The notes beneath the pieces are model-generated. The model saw nothing but the letters and a program-made list of their open reading frames with translations. It ran no database searches and was not told where the DNA came from. A stretch of DNA of 64,000 nt from Arthrobacter sp. MA-N2. Lineage in GTDB: Bacteria; Actinomycetota; Actinomycetes; Actinomycetales; Micrococcaceae. The stretch is taken from positions 126,290 through 190,289 of the forward strand of contig NZ_KI912156.1 in the NCBI RefSeq assembly GCF_000517125.1, given 5' to 3'. The first letter of the stretch is position 1. Every line of letters starts with the position of its first letter. The position numbers and the translations under genes are program-made. Below, in pieces: positions 52,693 through 63,904 of this stretch.

Positions 52693-53763
52693 TTACTTGG
52701 CGGCCGCGTCGGCACCCTTTGCCAGCTGGGGCAGGAACATGTCCAGTGCCCACGGCAGGCTCAATGGTGAGGACGCGGAAATCGCCAGTGTGAGAGTGTT
52801 GTCGGAGTCGGCAACAAGGGCGCCCTTTTTGATGGCAGGGATTTGGCCGAGCAGGGGGTCTGTCTTGATCTGGTCCGTGGTTTTGGAGTCCGGCACCCAC
52901 GTCACGAAGACGTCCGAGGAGAGCTCGTTGGCCTTTTCAGCGGACCACGGAACGAAGAATTCCTTGGAACCCTTGCTGGCGTCCTCCACCACGGGAGCAA
53001 GTTTCATGCCGATTTCGGACAAGAATCGTGGACGGTTGTCGTTCGCGGTGTACACGTTGACACCATCGCCTTTGGCCGGCTCGAGGTTGCCGTAAATGAA
53101 CGTTTTGCCGGCGAGCTGCGGAAAAGCGGAGACCTTGTTCTTGATGGTGGCCTCTGTGTCCGAGACGAGCTTGACCGCTTCCGAATTCTTGCCGAGGGCC
53201 TTGCCGATGATCGTCGTGGCCTCTTGCCAAGGGGTGCCGTACGCGAGTTCGGGTTGCGCCACCACGGGGGCAATTTCGGAGAGCTTCTTGTAGTCGGCTT
53301 CGGTGAGGCCTGAGTAGGCGGCAAGGATGACGTCCGGAGCCAACTTGGCGATTTCGGTGAAGTTGATACCGTCGGCCTCGGAGAACTGGGCCGGCGCCTT
53401 CGCGGTGCCGAATCCGGCGCCCAGCTTCTCAAGCGCGGCGTCTTTCCAAGGGGTGGAGCCATTGTCGTTGTTGCCCCAGGCGTTTTTCGCAACACCGACG
53501 GGTACGACGCCGAGCGCCAGGGCGACATCGTCGTTGACCCACGAGACGGTCACCACGCGCTGGGGCTGTGCCTTGATGGTGGTCTCTCCGAAGACGTTCT
53601 TGATGGTGACGGGAAACTGGCCACTAGAGCCTTGAATCGGTGCGGAATTACTGGTGGCCAAACCGGTCGAGCAGCCGGTCAGGGAAAGAGCGACGACGGC
53701 CAAGGCGGTGGTCGCTGCTCCTGCGGTCTTCAGCAGGGCACGGCGAGGGTGGAGGGAAGCCAC
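52693..53763 (-). CDS. Siderophore-binding lipoprotein
   Basis: The product is 356 aa from GTG 53763, with AAGGAG 5 bp upstream. The signal peptide ends at a lipobox LTGC (Cys near residue 31), after a twin-Arg-like RR and a hydrophobic stretch. The FepB/FhuD-type fold follows: QRVVTVSWVNDDVALALGV, then ISEIGMKLAPVV-like sequence and LAKLAPDVIL-like helices. It captures ferric siderophore outside the membrane. It is the first gene of the five-gene uptake operon and lies just downstream of the iron box. Confidence 0.93.
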   Translation of the reverse strand: MASLHPRRALLKTAGAATTALAVVALSLTGCSTGLATSNSAPIQGSSGQFPVTIKNVFGETTIKAQPQRVVTVSWVNDDVALALGVVPVGVAKNAWGNNDNGSTPWKDAALEKLGAGFGTAKAPAQFSEADGINFTEIAKLAPDVILAAYSGLTEADYKKLSEIAPVVAQPELAYGTPWQEATTIIGKALGKNSEAVKLVSDTEATIKNKVSAFPQLAGKTFIYGNLEPAKGDGVNVYTANDNRPRFLSEIGMKLAPVVEDASKGSKEFFVPWSAEKANELSSDVFVTWVPDSKTTDQIKTDPLLGQIPAIKKGALVADSDNTLTLAISASSPLSLPWALDMFLPQLAKGADAAAK

Positions 53764-53770
53764 GGGACTC

Positions 53771-53809
53771 CTTAGGTAAGTGATGCAAACCTAAGTAAGG
53801 CTAGCCTAC
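53771..53809 (-). promoter_or_regulatory. DtxR/IdeR-type iron box of the siderophore operon
   Basis: CTAAGTAAGGCTAGCCTAC (53791-53809) matches a DtxR-type iron box (TTAGGTAAGGCTAACCTAA) at about 15 of 19 positions, centred on the palindrome GGCTAGCC. A second inverted repeat CTTAGGT...ACCTAAG (53771-53795) overlaps it. Its position directly before the lipoprotein start fits iron repression. Confidence 0.75.
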
Positions 53810-53868
53810 CCTTTGGATAATTACGAAACATTAGCATCACTTAATTGACCTGCATCCCTCGAATCCCG

Positions 53869-53965
53869 GGCGCTCGCTCACCTATCGGGGCCCAAAGCAG
53901 GGCACTCGCTCACCTCTAGTGAGCGAGCATCCCCCCGTAAGTCCCGCATACGTGAGCGAGCATCC
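53869..53965. repeat. Palindromic repeat, family 2, copy B (97 bp)
   Basis: Left outer arm GGCGCTCGCTCACCTATC, central hairpin GCTCGCTCACCTCTAGTGAG..., right outer arm CATACGTGAGCGAGCATCC. The central CTCGCTCACCTCTAGTGAG + CGAG is the same as in copy 54793. Confidence 0.8.
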
Positions 53966-54085
53966 GGGTCTGCGGGGGCTTCAATGCATAGGGGTTTTGG
54001 ACAGGGAGAACGGCATTTGCAAAGATGACAGAGCCGGTTGATGCACCGAACCGTGCCGGACCCGAAAACACGAAGGATCGAGAGG

Positions 54086-54199
54086 ATGAGCATGCGCACT
54101 GCACACATTGGCGCTGCCATGGTTGGCGAGGTGGCCGTACTGGCCTGCTTGGCAACTCCTCTTGCGTCGGCCATCCCGTTCAGCGGCCAGGGACTCTAG
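54086..54199 (+). CDS. 37-aa secreted-peptide candidate
   Basis: A 37-codon frame starts at ATG 54086 with AAGGA 8 bp upstream, a better SD than many genes nearby. The product has a basic start (MSMRT), a hydrophobic core (GEVAVLACLATPL) and an ALASA-like cleavage site (PLASA), then the tail IPFSGQGL. It looks like a short signal peptide followed by an 8-residue mature peptide. The stop is TAG, 85 bp before the FBP gene. It could be a signalling peptide or a non-functional small frame; no homologue is recognised. Confidence 0.45.
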   Translation: MSMRTAHIGAAMVGEVAVLACLATPLASAIPFSGQGL

Positions 54200-54284
54200 C
54201 CCCACTGCCTATGCGAGACGCGGATCACCAAACGCCAGCGTCCTTTCCCCTTCGCGGGTCCAAACGATTCGAAAGAACTTCGCC

Positions 54285-54779
54285 ATGCGGAAAATCACAG
54301 CTCAACAAATCCGTTCATCATTCATCAATGCGAGCCGCTCCGAGGCCGCCAAGCTCAACCTTCCGAAAGACTTTGGTTCCCTCGACTGGGACACCCTCGA
54401 ATTCCTCGGCTGGCGCGACGAAAAAATGCCGATGCGCGGCTATCTGGTCGTTCCACATGATGGGAACCTCATTGGCATCATGCTCCGCGCTCCCGAGGGA
54501 GGGCCGGGCAAGAAACGCTCGGTCCTTTGCGAGCTTTGCCGTGACGTGTTTTCCAAAGACGAGGTCTATCTCTGGGTGGCCAAACGCGCAGGCCAATCGG
54601 GTCGCGATGGAAACACAGTGGGCACCTTGATCTGCGCTGACTTTGGATGCTGTACCAACGTCCGCAAGGAGCCACCCGTCAGCGAGATCATTCCGGACCC
54701 TGCCGCCGTCGTCGTTCGTCACATAGCGGGACTGCAGTCCCGGACCGCCCAGTTCCTGGACCGGGTCCAAGGCAGGTAG
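54285..54779 (+). CDS. FBP-domain (FBP_C, treble-clef) protein
   Basis: The product is 164 aa from ATG 54285; the open frame continues upstream but without a good start. The fibronectin-binding-protein C-terminal-like domain of actinobacteria is recognised by VLCELCRDVFSKDEV near residues 81-95 and ICADFGCCTNVRKEPP near 119-134, where the Cys pairs would bind zinc. RNA or elongation-factor association is known for FusB-like relatives; the function here is not known. The gene stands between two copies of palindromic repeat family 2. Confidence 0.85.
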   Translation: MRKITAQQIRSSFINASRSEAAKLNLPKDFGSLDWDTLEFLGWRDEKMPMRGYLVVPHDGNLIGIMLRAPEGGPGKKRSVLCELCRDVFSKDEVYLWVAKRAGQSGRDGNTVGTLICADFGCCTNVRKEPPVSEIIPDPAAVVVRHIAGLQSRTAQFLDRVQGR

Positions 54780-54792
54780 TCAGCCCAGCGAC

Positions 54793-54889
54793 GACGCTCG
54801 CTCACGTTTGGCGGCAAAACCCGCGGCGCTCGCTCACCTCTAGTGAGCGAGCGTCCGCCGCAAATGCCACATACGTGAGCGAGCGTCCG
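54793..54889. repeat. Palindromic repeat, family 2, copy C (97 bp)
   Basis: Left outer arm GACGCTCGCTCACGTTTG, central hairpin GCTCGCTCACCTCTAGTGAG + CGAGC, right outer arm CATACGTGAGCGAGCGTCC. It lies where jetD would be expected downstream of jetC. Confidence 0.85.
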
Positions 54890-54902
54890 CCCGAAACGGG
54901 GG

Positions 54903-57900
54903 TTATCGGAGCACTATGTCCACGGGGTTGGCCTCGGAACGCCATCCGCCCGGCACTCCCGGGCCACCAATCACAGGAGCGGTGAGTACGCCGGAGCGGT
55001 TGGTGCGTTTGTCGCGCAGGATTTCCGTGACGGAGCCAAGGTGCCGGGAAAGGTCGATCACGTTTTCGGGGGCGGCCAGCAACAATTGGAAGCCGAACTC
55101 GTGCAGCGCCTTGATGCCCGCGCCGGCGAACTCCTCGGAGGCCAGGACGAACGCCTCGTCCATCATCACCGTGCCATAGGTCGTGAAACCCTGTTCGGCG
55201 ATCCCCAGCTGGTAGCTCAGCGCGGCGGCCATGATGAACGCGGTGAAACGCTGCCGTTCGCCACCGGACATTGAGCCGGTGTCAGCGTGCATGTACACCT
55301 CGGTCTTCTTGCCACCCCGCGGGCCTTGGACGGAGCGGTGTTCTTTGCACTGGATGAAGAGATGCCCTCGGACATCGAGCACCTCGGCTCGCCAGCGCCG
55401 GTCCTCGGGGGTTTGCGAACCGAGACGCTTGACCAGCGTTTCGAGCGACTTGTAGCGGTTGGTGAGTTCGACGTCGTCGTCCGCCTCGGGCGAGGTGACG
55501 GCACCCGAAACGGCACCAGCAGCACGAGAAGGGCGCGTGTGACGCGTCTTTAACGCGTTGTGGATGGCGTCCTTGAACTGCTTCGCGGTGGCGGGCAGCG
55601 TCTGCTTGATGTCGAGTTCCAGGAAGCTTCCCTCGTGGAAATTGACCTCGGACAGGATGCCGTTAAGGGGCAGGATGCGGCTGGTGATGGCGCGGCGTTC
55701 CTCATCGAGCAAGTGCAGCAACGTGCTGAACGATTCGTGCGTGCGCTGGTTGAAGAATTGCCGGAATTCGGCTTCCTGGGCGGGCAACCCTTCGCTCACG
55801 ATCTGGTGATAGCGGGACTCGAACTCCCCCGCGGCGCCGATCGAGGTGCCGTGGTCCGCGGAAATGGCGGTGCCCCATTCGCGCACGAAGCCTTCGAACA
55901 TGCGCGTCAGTCGCTCGGCCAACGCTTGCCCCCGGGACTCTGCAGCGTGCAGCTCCGCCAAGAGCTTGCTCCGTACTTCCGCAGCTAAAGTGTCGAGTTC
56001 GTGGAGTTCGCGCACTTCGCCGAATGAGCTGAAGTACGGTTCCAAGGCAGTCACGGTAATGTCCGACGGCGGCGCCTGGCCAAGGCGGTTGCGTGCGGCA
56101 TCCAGAAGGGCGTCAGCCGTGGTCATCTGTTGGTCGAGCGTCTTGTATTCGCTCTGTAAAACCGCCGCCGACCCTGTGGAGGACTGGTGCCTTTCGCGCA
56201 CGGCCTCGATGTTTGAGCGGAGGGGCTCCAGATCAGCCTGCGCTGCCAAGGCATCCTTGAGCCGCTGCTCGATCTTCGCGAGTTCCTCTGCAGCCACCAC
56301 GGCAGAAACCTGTTCCCAGCCACGCTCGTCGTCGGCAATGCGACGCAACGCCTCGAGCTGGCGCGTCATGCCCTGGTGGGAGTCCTCGCGGCTTTGGGCG
56401 AGTTCGGCGGCCTTCGCAAGCTCGTTTTCCAGCTCGCCGACTTTCGCGGCCACGAGTTCCAGTTTGGAAGCGTTGTCGAAACCGAGAACGTAGTCCTGGC
56501 GGCTCGTGAAGCGGTCGTCCTTCTCGACGGTGTGCCTGTTGCGCTTGACCACCCCGCCCAGGCTCAGGCCCTTGTCCAGTTTCGCGAGCTCGTCCGGGTC
56601 TTCCACGCACGGGTAGGCGAAATCGATGGCGATCCGCTCGCGGATCCACTGCCCGGCGTCCTCATTGGCACCAAAGGTGAGGATGTTCAACTTCGTCAAC
56701 AAGTCGCCGTCGGACACGTCCTCCACAGCCAAAGCACCGCCCGCGAGCGGCTTGGAGACGTCCACTGCGCGCAGCGCACCGCGGACCGTGTTGTCGTTCA
56801 GGTAGCGCGTGACGGCGGCGAAATGTTCGCCTGGAACCAGCAGCGTCGTGGCGAGGCTCCGCAGGGCGCGCTCGGCCGCGGGCCGCCAGTGTTCCTCGTC
56901 CTCCGCGAGGTCGATCAGCTCGCCGCCGAACGGCATGCGCTCCTCGGGAACGCCGGTGGCTGCAGCGATCGCGGCGCGGTTCTCAATGCTCGACGGCGGC
57001 AGCAGAGACTTGCGCGTCTTCAACGACACGAGCTCCTGCTGGGCTGCGGCAAGCTCACGTTTCTTGGTGGCGTGGCCGTCGAAGGCTTCGAACCGGAGCT
57101 CCCTCAGCGCTTCGGAATCGTCCTTGAGCTCGGCGGAACGGGTCGCGGCCTGCTCGTGGGCCTGCTCCCAACCCTCAGCGGTCCATTCAAGGTTGAGTCC
57201 GGCGTCAGCCAGTGCTTGGCGGGCTGCCTCCTCCACCTGCTGGCGGAGTTTGAGTCCGATCCGGGCGTTTTCCAGGGACTGCTCGATCGCCGAAATCGCG
57301 TTGCCACCCTGGTTGTTGTAATCCGATTCGAGCTGGCGCAGCTCCTTCGCCAGCGCGTCGCGGACGCCTCGCTCAGCGCTGAGCTCCTTGGCTTTCGTCT
57401 GGGCAAGGTCCTTGAAACTGGCCAAAGTCTTGGCATGGACCGTGACCGAGAGCTGCTGCTTGTAGGCGTCGAATTCCTCGCCGGTGAGCTCCCGGAGCCG
57501 GTTGGCCTCCAGTAACGACTGGGCATACTCCCTGTTCATGCCGGGAACGGGGGCGAGCTGATCGCGCTGCTGACGAACGTCCTCCAAGCGCTGCCTGATG
57601 GACATGAGGTTGCTGAATTCCTCGACGACGTCGTCCGCAGCAGTCAGCGTCGCAGGAGCATCGAGCACCTGGTCGCGGAAGAATGTGTTGACACTACCGC
57701 CGAGCCCCTTGCCCGCCTGGATCACCCGCAATAGCGGGAGGGCCTGATCGGAGTTGATTCCCAAAAGCCGGCGGAAACGCTCCGCAAAAGCCTTGTGAAC
57801 ATCGAAGATCTGGGCGTCCGGGAAGATGGTTTCCAGCGCGCCCTTGGTGAATCGCTTCTCGGCGACGCCCTCGATCGCTCCGAGGTCCAGGGGCTTGTTG

Positions 57901-58363
57901 TCAATCACGTAGAACCGGCCGACGCTGGACTCGGTGCCGTTCTTGGGCAGGTCAAACAGGGCCGAGATGGTGATCTTGGTCCCGGCCGCATTGTCGAACG
58001 TCAGTGCGACGGCGGACCACGTTGCGCCCGGGCGCTGGAAAGCACTCGCCGAGCCTTCGCCCACAGCTTTGTCGCCCACTTTTCCGCGCATATAAGTGAA
58101 CGTGGTCCGCTTGTCCTCCACAGCTCCGCCGGCCCGTTGCGCGGCAGCCTCATTTGAACGCGGACGGGCATCGAAGACGCGGAGCATGGCATCGAACAAC
58201 GTCGACTTGCCGACCCCCGAATTGCCGGTCAGCAGGGTGCCGTTGCGGTCCACATGCATCGTGTGGGCGCCATGGAACGTGCCCCAGTTGACCACCTGGA
58301 CCGAGGCAAGGCGCATCTGGCCCGGGTTGATGAGTTCGCCGATAGGAAGCATGGTCGCGATAG

Positions 58364-58367
<4 letters not shown>
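54903..58367 (-). CDS. jetC: Wadjet SMC-like ATPase JetC
   Basis: The product is 1154 aa from GTG 58367, the usual size for JetC (MukB/MksB-like). The Walker A motif GNSGVGKST is at residues 48-56. Long coiled-coil stretches at about 250-440 and 660-800 flank a hinge-like part. The C-terminal ABC signature SMSGGERQRFTAFIMAAALS and Walker B VMMDEAFVLAS complete the ATPase head. As the SMC core of Wadjet it would extrude DNA loops with JetA and JetB. Its start overlaps jetB by 4 bp (GTGA). No JetD nuclease gene follows; the next 110 bp are a palindromic repeat. Confidence 0.93.
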
Positions 58368-59327
<960 letters not shown>

Positions 59328-59335
<8 letters not shown>

Positions 59336-60785
59336 CGGAATCCTTAGTCAGCGTCACGAGGGGCAGGTACGCGGTGCGTGTGCTTCCATCGATTTGTTCG
59401 AAGTCGATGTGTTCCCAGGCGGCCCGGTCGAACGCCGCACCACCGTGCAGCGCCTCGGACAGGAGGGCCCGGACAGTGTTGATGTGCCGTTCTTCCTCGG
59501 GCAGGTTCTGCCATGCCCCCGCCAGGGTGGAGGCGCCCGCCATGGCAGAGCGGACGACGTCGGGCCTTGCTTTCGCGGAGCGCAGCGAACGGACCCGGTC
59601 CGCGTCGCTGAAGGCGATGGGATCGGCGAGCTTTGGAGGTGCCGCGAACTCGTCGGGATCGAAGAGCTTGACCATGGCGAGTGATTCGAATCCCGCATTG
59701 AACAATACCGGGCCGCAGATCAGGCCGGGGCGGTCGCGTTCGTAGGGCATGGAGCGGATAGCCTGTTCGGCTTCGCGCAGGACCTGCCGGAGCCGGACGG
59801 ACTGGCGGATATCGTCGCTCTGAATGTAGTTGTTGAGGCTTTCGGACAGGCGGCCATAGATGCGCTGGATCTGGCTGTGTTGCGTGCGCAGTTCCGCCAC
59901 GAGGTTCTTGAGCGTTTCCCGGTCCTCATGGCTGAGATCGTCCGCGAACTGACGGCTTAGCACGTCACCGATCGCCGAACGGAAGCGCAACTGCTGCTGC
60001 GGGTCCTCAAGGAATGCCGTGAAGGAGCGGAAGGTCCGGCCCTCGGGGCTCTGCCGCAAGCGCTTGTCCGCTTCCAGGACCTGCGCCATGGTGGCGCCCT
60101 TGCTGAGCGATTCCTCGATGATCTGGTTGCGGAGTTCGCCCACCAATTCTTCTATGCGGTCTCGCATCTTCTTGTAGTCGGCAGGCAGGCTGGCCGCCAG
60201 GTCCAGGATGTTCCCGGCTGCTTCGACCGCTTCTTCGTCGTCCAAGAGACCGTCGAAATCGCCCGAGCTGATGTCTTCGATCAGCTGCTGGCGCTCTTGG
60301 ATCTCCTCTTCGAGTGATTCCAAACGGGCGCTTTGGTCCGGGTTCGTCTCGTTGGCGAGCTTTTCAACGTCGCCCAGCAGCGTTCCGAGCCGGGAACCGT
60401 TGAGGGTGGAACGTTCGCTGGAGAGGCTGTCGAGGAAAGCCAGGACGCGTGCGGCGGCTTCGGTGATTTCGTAGACGATCTGGCCCGATTGGCTGCGGCG
60501 TGTCAGGAACTGCTTGCGGGTCCATTCGTCCGCAAACGCCTTGCCGCTCGATTGGCCGCCCAGTCCGGGATCCTGCGTGCGGAGCTGCTCGAGGAAAGCG
60601 TCGACGTCGGCATGGAACTCTTCGAGCGGAAGCTGCGGTCTTGTTCGCGTGAAGGATGCTTGGAGCACAGCGATGACCCATGGGGCCGAGCGTGTGAGGG
60701 CCCACGCGGGGCCTTTGGTGAGAAGTTCGAGGTCTCTGAGCCGCGCACTGATGGCGTCGGCCGAGGACATTGCTGAGCGGGACAC
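59328..60785 (-). CDS. jetA: Wadjet subunit JetA (DUF3375)
   Basis: The product is 485 aa from GTG 60785 with AAGGAG 5 bp upstream. It is a DUF3375 protein, the kleisin/MksF-like subunit of type I Wadjet. Conserved stretches are FHADVDAFLEQLR near residues 58-70, FADEWTRKQFLTRR near 85-98, and SEGRTFRSFTAFLEDPQQQ-like sequence near 250-270. It opens the jetABC operon, preceded by a 245-bp region shared with the divergent small membrane protein gene. Confidence 0.92.
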
Positions 60786-61030
60786 GTACTCTCCTTCAGC
60801 TACCCCGGAACCTGATGGCAGCGGAAATCCCGAAAACTGCCCCGTACAAGGTTAACGCAGGGTGTGCCGCAACCCTTTCGTGATCTACCTGCCGGTAGGG
60901 TTTCGATCCCATATCAACCGGCGAAAGGCCCGTGTTGGCGCTAGCTGAACCGCCGATGCCGCACCTAGTGTCGACACCAACGTCGTCGACGATCCTACGT
61001 CGGCATTGGCAGCGTTGCGGAGGGGACCCA

Positions 61031-61333
61031 ATGCAGTTCGACTTTACGACTTTAGACACCAGCACCTACGTCTTCGTGGGAACACTCATCCTTGGCTTGG
61101 TTCTGGCAGCCTTCATCGCGGTCGCCGCCATGGCCACGCTTGCGTTGGTCGGAGCGGGGAGCCTCGCCTGGTACACCGTGAAGAATGTGTTGGGTGGGCT
61201 GGTCCGCGGCATCAATTTTGCCTGGGATCTGCTGGTGCACCAGACCGGAAAAGTGGAACTGCCGGTGGAATTCCCATCGCAAACCTCCCCTAGCACAGGT
61301 ACCTACCCGCGAGTAGCATTGAGGGACAGCTGA
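61031..61333 (+). CDS. Small membrane protein, one or two TM segments
   Basis: The product is 100 aa from ATG 61031, with GGAGGGGA 4-5 bp upstream. A long hydrophobic stretch at about residues 14-50 (YVFVGTLILGLVLAAFIAVA and on) may form two helices, followed by a cytoplasmic or external tail with PVEFPSQTSPST. I do not recognise a family; similar small proteins are common in actinobacteria. It is divergent from jetA and followed after 64 bp by the acyl-CoA dehydrogenase gene. Confidence 0.72.
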   Translation: MQFDFTTLDTSTYVFVGTLILGLVLAAFIAVAAMATLALVGAGSLAWYTVKNVLGGLVRGINFAWDLLVHQTGKVELPVEFPSQTSPSTGTYPRVALRDS

Positions 61334-61397
61334 AGGGTCCCCCACCCGAGGCGGATCCTGGGCTCGAACCGGCACAACCGGCAAGAGGAGTCCTCCC

Positions 61398-63350
61398 ATG
61401 ACCTCCGCCACTGAAAACAAGAGCACCGATGTCACGGCCGCAGAAGCCCGCGCCGTCGCCGAGGCCGCCCGCGAGACGGAATGGAACCGCCCAAGTTTCG
61501 CAAAGGGACTGTACCTGGGGGATTTCGATCTTGGACTGATCCATCCTTGGCCACAGGCCAAGGCCGAAGACATAGAGCGTGGCGAAGAGTTCATGGCCAA
61601 GTTGGCGGAATTCTGCGGCACGATGTCCGGGCGCATGATCGAGCGCAACGCCAAAATCCCGGACGAATACCTCGCCGGCCTCAACGAGCTAGGCGTCTTC
61701 GGGATGAAAATTCCGCGTGAGTACGGCGGGCTGGGCCTGTCACTGGTCTACTACGGAAGGGCCCTGGCGCTCTTGGGGTCGGTCCATCCGAGCCTCGGCG
61801 CCCTGATTTCGGCCCACCAGTCCATCGGCGTCCCTGAGCCGGTCAAGGTCTTCGGCACGTCCGAACAAAAGCGGGAGTACCTGCCCCGTTGCGCCGCCGG
61901 CGCCATCACGGCGTTCCTCCTGACGGAGCCCGACGTCGGAAGCGATCCCGCCCGGATGGGCTGCACCGCAGTTCCAGCGGACGACGGCGGGTCCTACCTT
62001 TTGGACGGAGTGAAACTTTGGACCACCAACGGCGTGATTGCCGAACTGGTTGTGATCATGGCCGTCGTCCCCGCCCGCACGGACCCCGATGGGACGGCGC
62101 ACCAGGGCGGGATCACGGCGTTCGTAGTGGAGATGGACTCCCCCGGCATCACAGTCGAGAACCGCAACGCGTTCATGGGTTTGCGGGGCATCGAGAACGG
62201 CGTAACGCGCTTCCATCAAGTCCGCGTGCCGGCAGCGAACCGGCTGGGACGCGAAGGCCAAGGGCTCAAGATCGCCCTCACGACGCTGAACACTGGCCGG
62301 CTCTCCATCCCCGGGCTGTGCGTCGCCGCAGGCAAGTGGTCGTTGAAGATCGCCCGCGAATGGTCCAGCGCCCGGACGCAATGGGGGCGCCCGGTCGGTA
62401 AGCATGAGGCGGTCGGGAAGAAGATCGCGTTCATTGCCGCCACCACTTTTGCGCTTGAAGCCGTGTTTGAGCTCTCCGCCGAAATGGCCGACGCCGGTCA
62501 GAAGGACGTTCGGATCGAGGCGGCCTTGGCCAAGCTTTGGTCCACCGAGCTGAGTTACCTGGTGGCCGATGAGCTGGTGCAGATCCGTGGTGGTCGTGGG
62601 TTCGAGACCGCGGATTCCTTGGAGGCACGCGGGGAACGCGCGGTGGCGGCCGAACAACTTCTGCGGGACATGCGCATCAACCGGATCTTCGAGGGTTCGT
62701 CCGAGATCATGCGCCTGCTCATCGCCCGCGAAGCCGTCGACGCCCACCTTTCGGCGGCGGGCGAGCTGGCTTCCGCGGACGCAACCTTGCAGGAGAAGGC
62801 GCGTGCCGCCGTCGGCGCCTCAGGTTTTTACGCCAAATGGCTCCCCAAGCTTGTGGCCGGAGCCGGCATGGACCCCAGGTCTTACGGCGAGTTTGGGCGC
62901 TTGGCCAAGCAACTGAGATATGTGGAGCGGGCTTCACGTCGGCTCGCCCGGCAGACGTTCTATGGGATGGGCCGCTGGCAGGCGAAGCTCGAGTACAAAC
63001 AAGCCTTCCTCGGCCGGATCGTGGATATCGGGGCGGAATTGTTTGCCATGGCTGCATGCTGCTCGCGGGCTGAAATGCTGCTGCGGACCGTGCCGGAGCA
63101 AGGTGCGGCAGCCTACGAACTTGCCGAGGCCTACTGCGAGCAGGCAAGAATCCGGGTGGACGGATACTTCGAGCAACTGTGGAAGAATACCGACGACGTC
63201 GATCACGAATTGTCCTCAAACGTGCTCGCTGGAGACTACACCTGGCTTGAGGCCGGAATCCTGGACCCCTCCGAAGGAACAGGGCCGTGGATCGCCGATG
63301 CCTCTCCCGGTGCCTCTTTGAAGGAGGACCTGCACCGAAAGTACCGCTGA
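61398..63350 (+). CDS. Acyl-CoA dehydrogenase family protein
   Basis: The product is 650 aa, longer than the ~380-aa classical family because of a C-terminal extension of about 180 residues. The FAD/acyl-CoA fold is clear: ITAFLLTEPDVGSDPARMGC near residues 172-191 and RINRIFEGSSEIMRLLIAR near 425-443. Glu432 (FEGSSE) is at the expected catalytic-base position. It likely oxidises a fatty acyl-CoA with electron transfer to ETF. It starts with AAGAGGAG upstream. The substrate is unknown. Confidence 0.92.
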   Translation: MTSATENKSTDVTAAEARAVAEAARETEWNRPSFAKGLYLGDFDLGLIHPWPQAKAEDIERGEEFMAKLAEFCGTMSGRMIERNAKIPDEYLAGLNELGVFGMKIPREYGGLGLSLVYYGRALALLGSVHPSLGALISAHQSIGVPEPVKVFGTSEQKREYLPRCAAGAITAFLLTEPDVGSDPARMGCTAVPADDGGSYLLDGVKLWTTNGVIAELVVIMAVVPARTDPDGTAHQGGITAFVVEMDSPGITVENRNAFMGLRGIENGVTRFHQVRVPAANRLGREGQGLKIALTTLNTGRLSIPGLCVAAGKWSLKIAREWSSARTQWGRPVGKHEAVGKKIAFIAATTFALEAVFELSAEMADAGQKDVRIEAALAKLWSTELSYLVADELVQIRGGRGFETADSLEARGERAVAAEQLLRDMRINRIFEGSSEIMRLLIAREAVDAHLSAAGELASADATLQEKARAAVGASGFYAKWLPKLVAGAGMDPRSYGEFGRLAKQLRYVERASRRLARQTFYGMGRWQAKLEYKQAFLGRIVDIGAELFAMAACCSRAEMLLRTVPEQGAAAYELAEAYCEQARIRVDGYFEQLWKNTDDVDHELSSNVLAGDYTWLEAGILDPSEGTGPWIADASPGASLKEDLHRKYR

Positions 63351-63365
63351 TCCCAACGGAGGCGG

Positions 63366-63770
63366 CTAGCCGACCTCGCCGTCGAGGTAGTACCAGCGCC
63401 GGTCGATCCGCAGGAAGCGGCTGACTTCACGCTGGACGCCGCGTTCGCCGCCGGAACGGTAGTGCGCCGCGAACTCGACGGATCCTTCACCATCCAAGGG
63501 ACCGCCGTCGCGCGTTGCCACGATGTCCAGTCGCCGCCATTCGATATCGGGATCCAGCTCCAGTACGGCAGGTCTGGTATCGGGGTGCCACGTGCGCAGC
63601 AGGTAGTCGCTGTCAAGGACCGCGAAGGCCGAGTAGCGGGAGCGCATGAGCTGCTCCGCCGTCGGAGCGTCGGTCTCTCCACTGTGGAAGCGTCCACAGC
63701 ACTCTGTGTACTGCTCGCCGGACAGGCAAGGGCAGGCGCCGTTGCGTAGGCGGGCGGGATCGAATGGCAT
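63366..63770 (-). CDS. YchJ-family SEC-C motif protein
   Basis: The product is 134 aa. The N-terminal SEC-C zinc motif CPCLSG (residues 13-18) and YTECCGRFH (about 21-29), then the YchJ domain with TAEQLMRSRYSAFAVLDSDYL, RTWHPDTRP and RRWYYLDGE near the end, are all typical. The function of the family is unknown. It converges with the acyl-CoA dehydrogenase gene. Confidence 0.9.
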   Translation of the reverse strand: MPFDPARLRNGACPCLSGEQYTECCGRFHSGETDAPTAEQLMRSRYSAFAVLDSDYLLRTWHPDTRPAVLELDPDIEWRRLDIVATRDGGPLDGEGSVEFAAHYRSGGERGVQREVSRFLRIDRRWYYLDGEVG

Positions 63771-63904
63771 TGGAGCCCTATCTCTAGGAGAAGGTGAGAG
63801 CTAGCTAACAAATATTGTCACAACATGTAACAGCTTCGATACAACCTCGGCGACGCGCAGTTCGGCGGGTGATTCCCTCGGATTTCGACCGTACGCTTGA
63901 AGAC

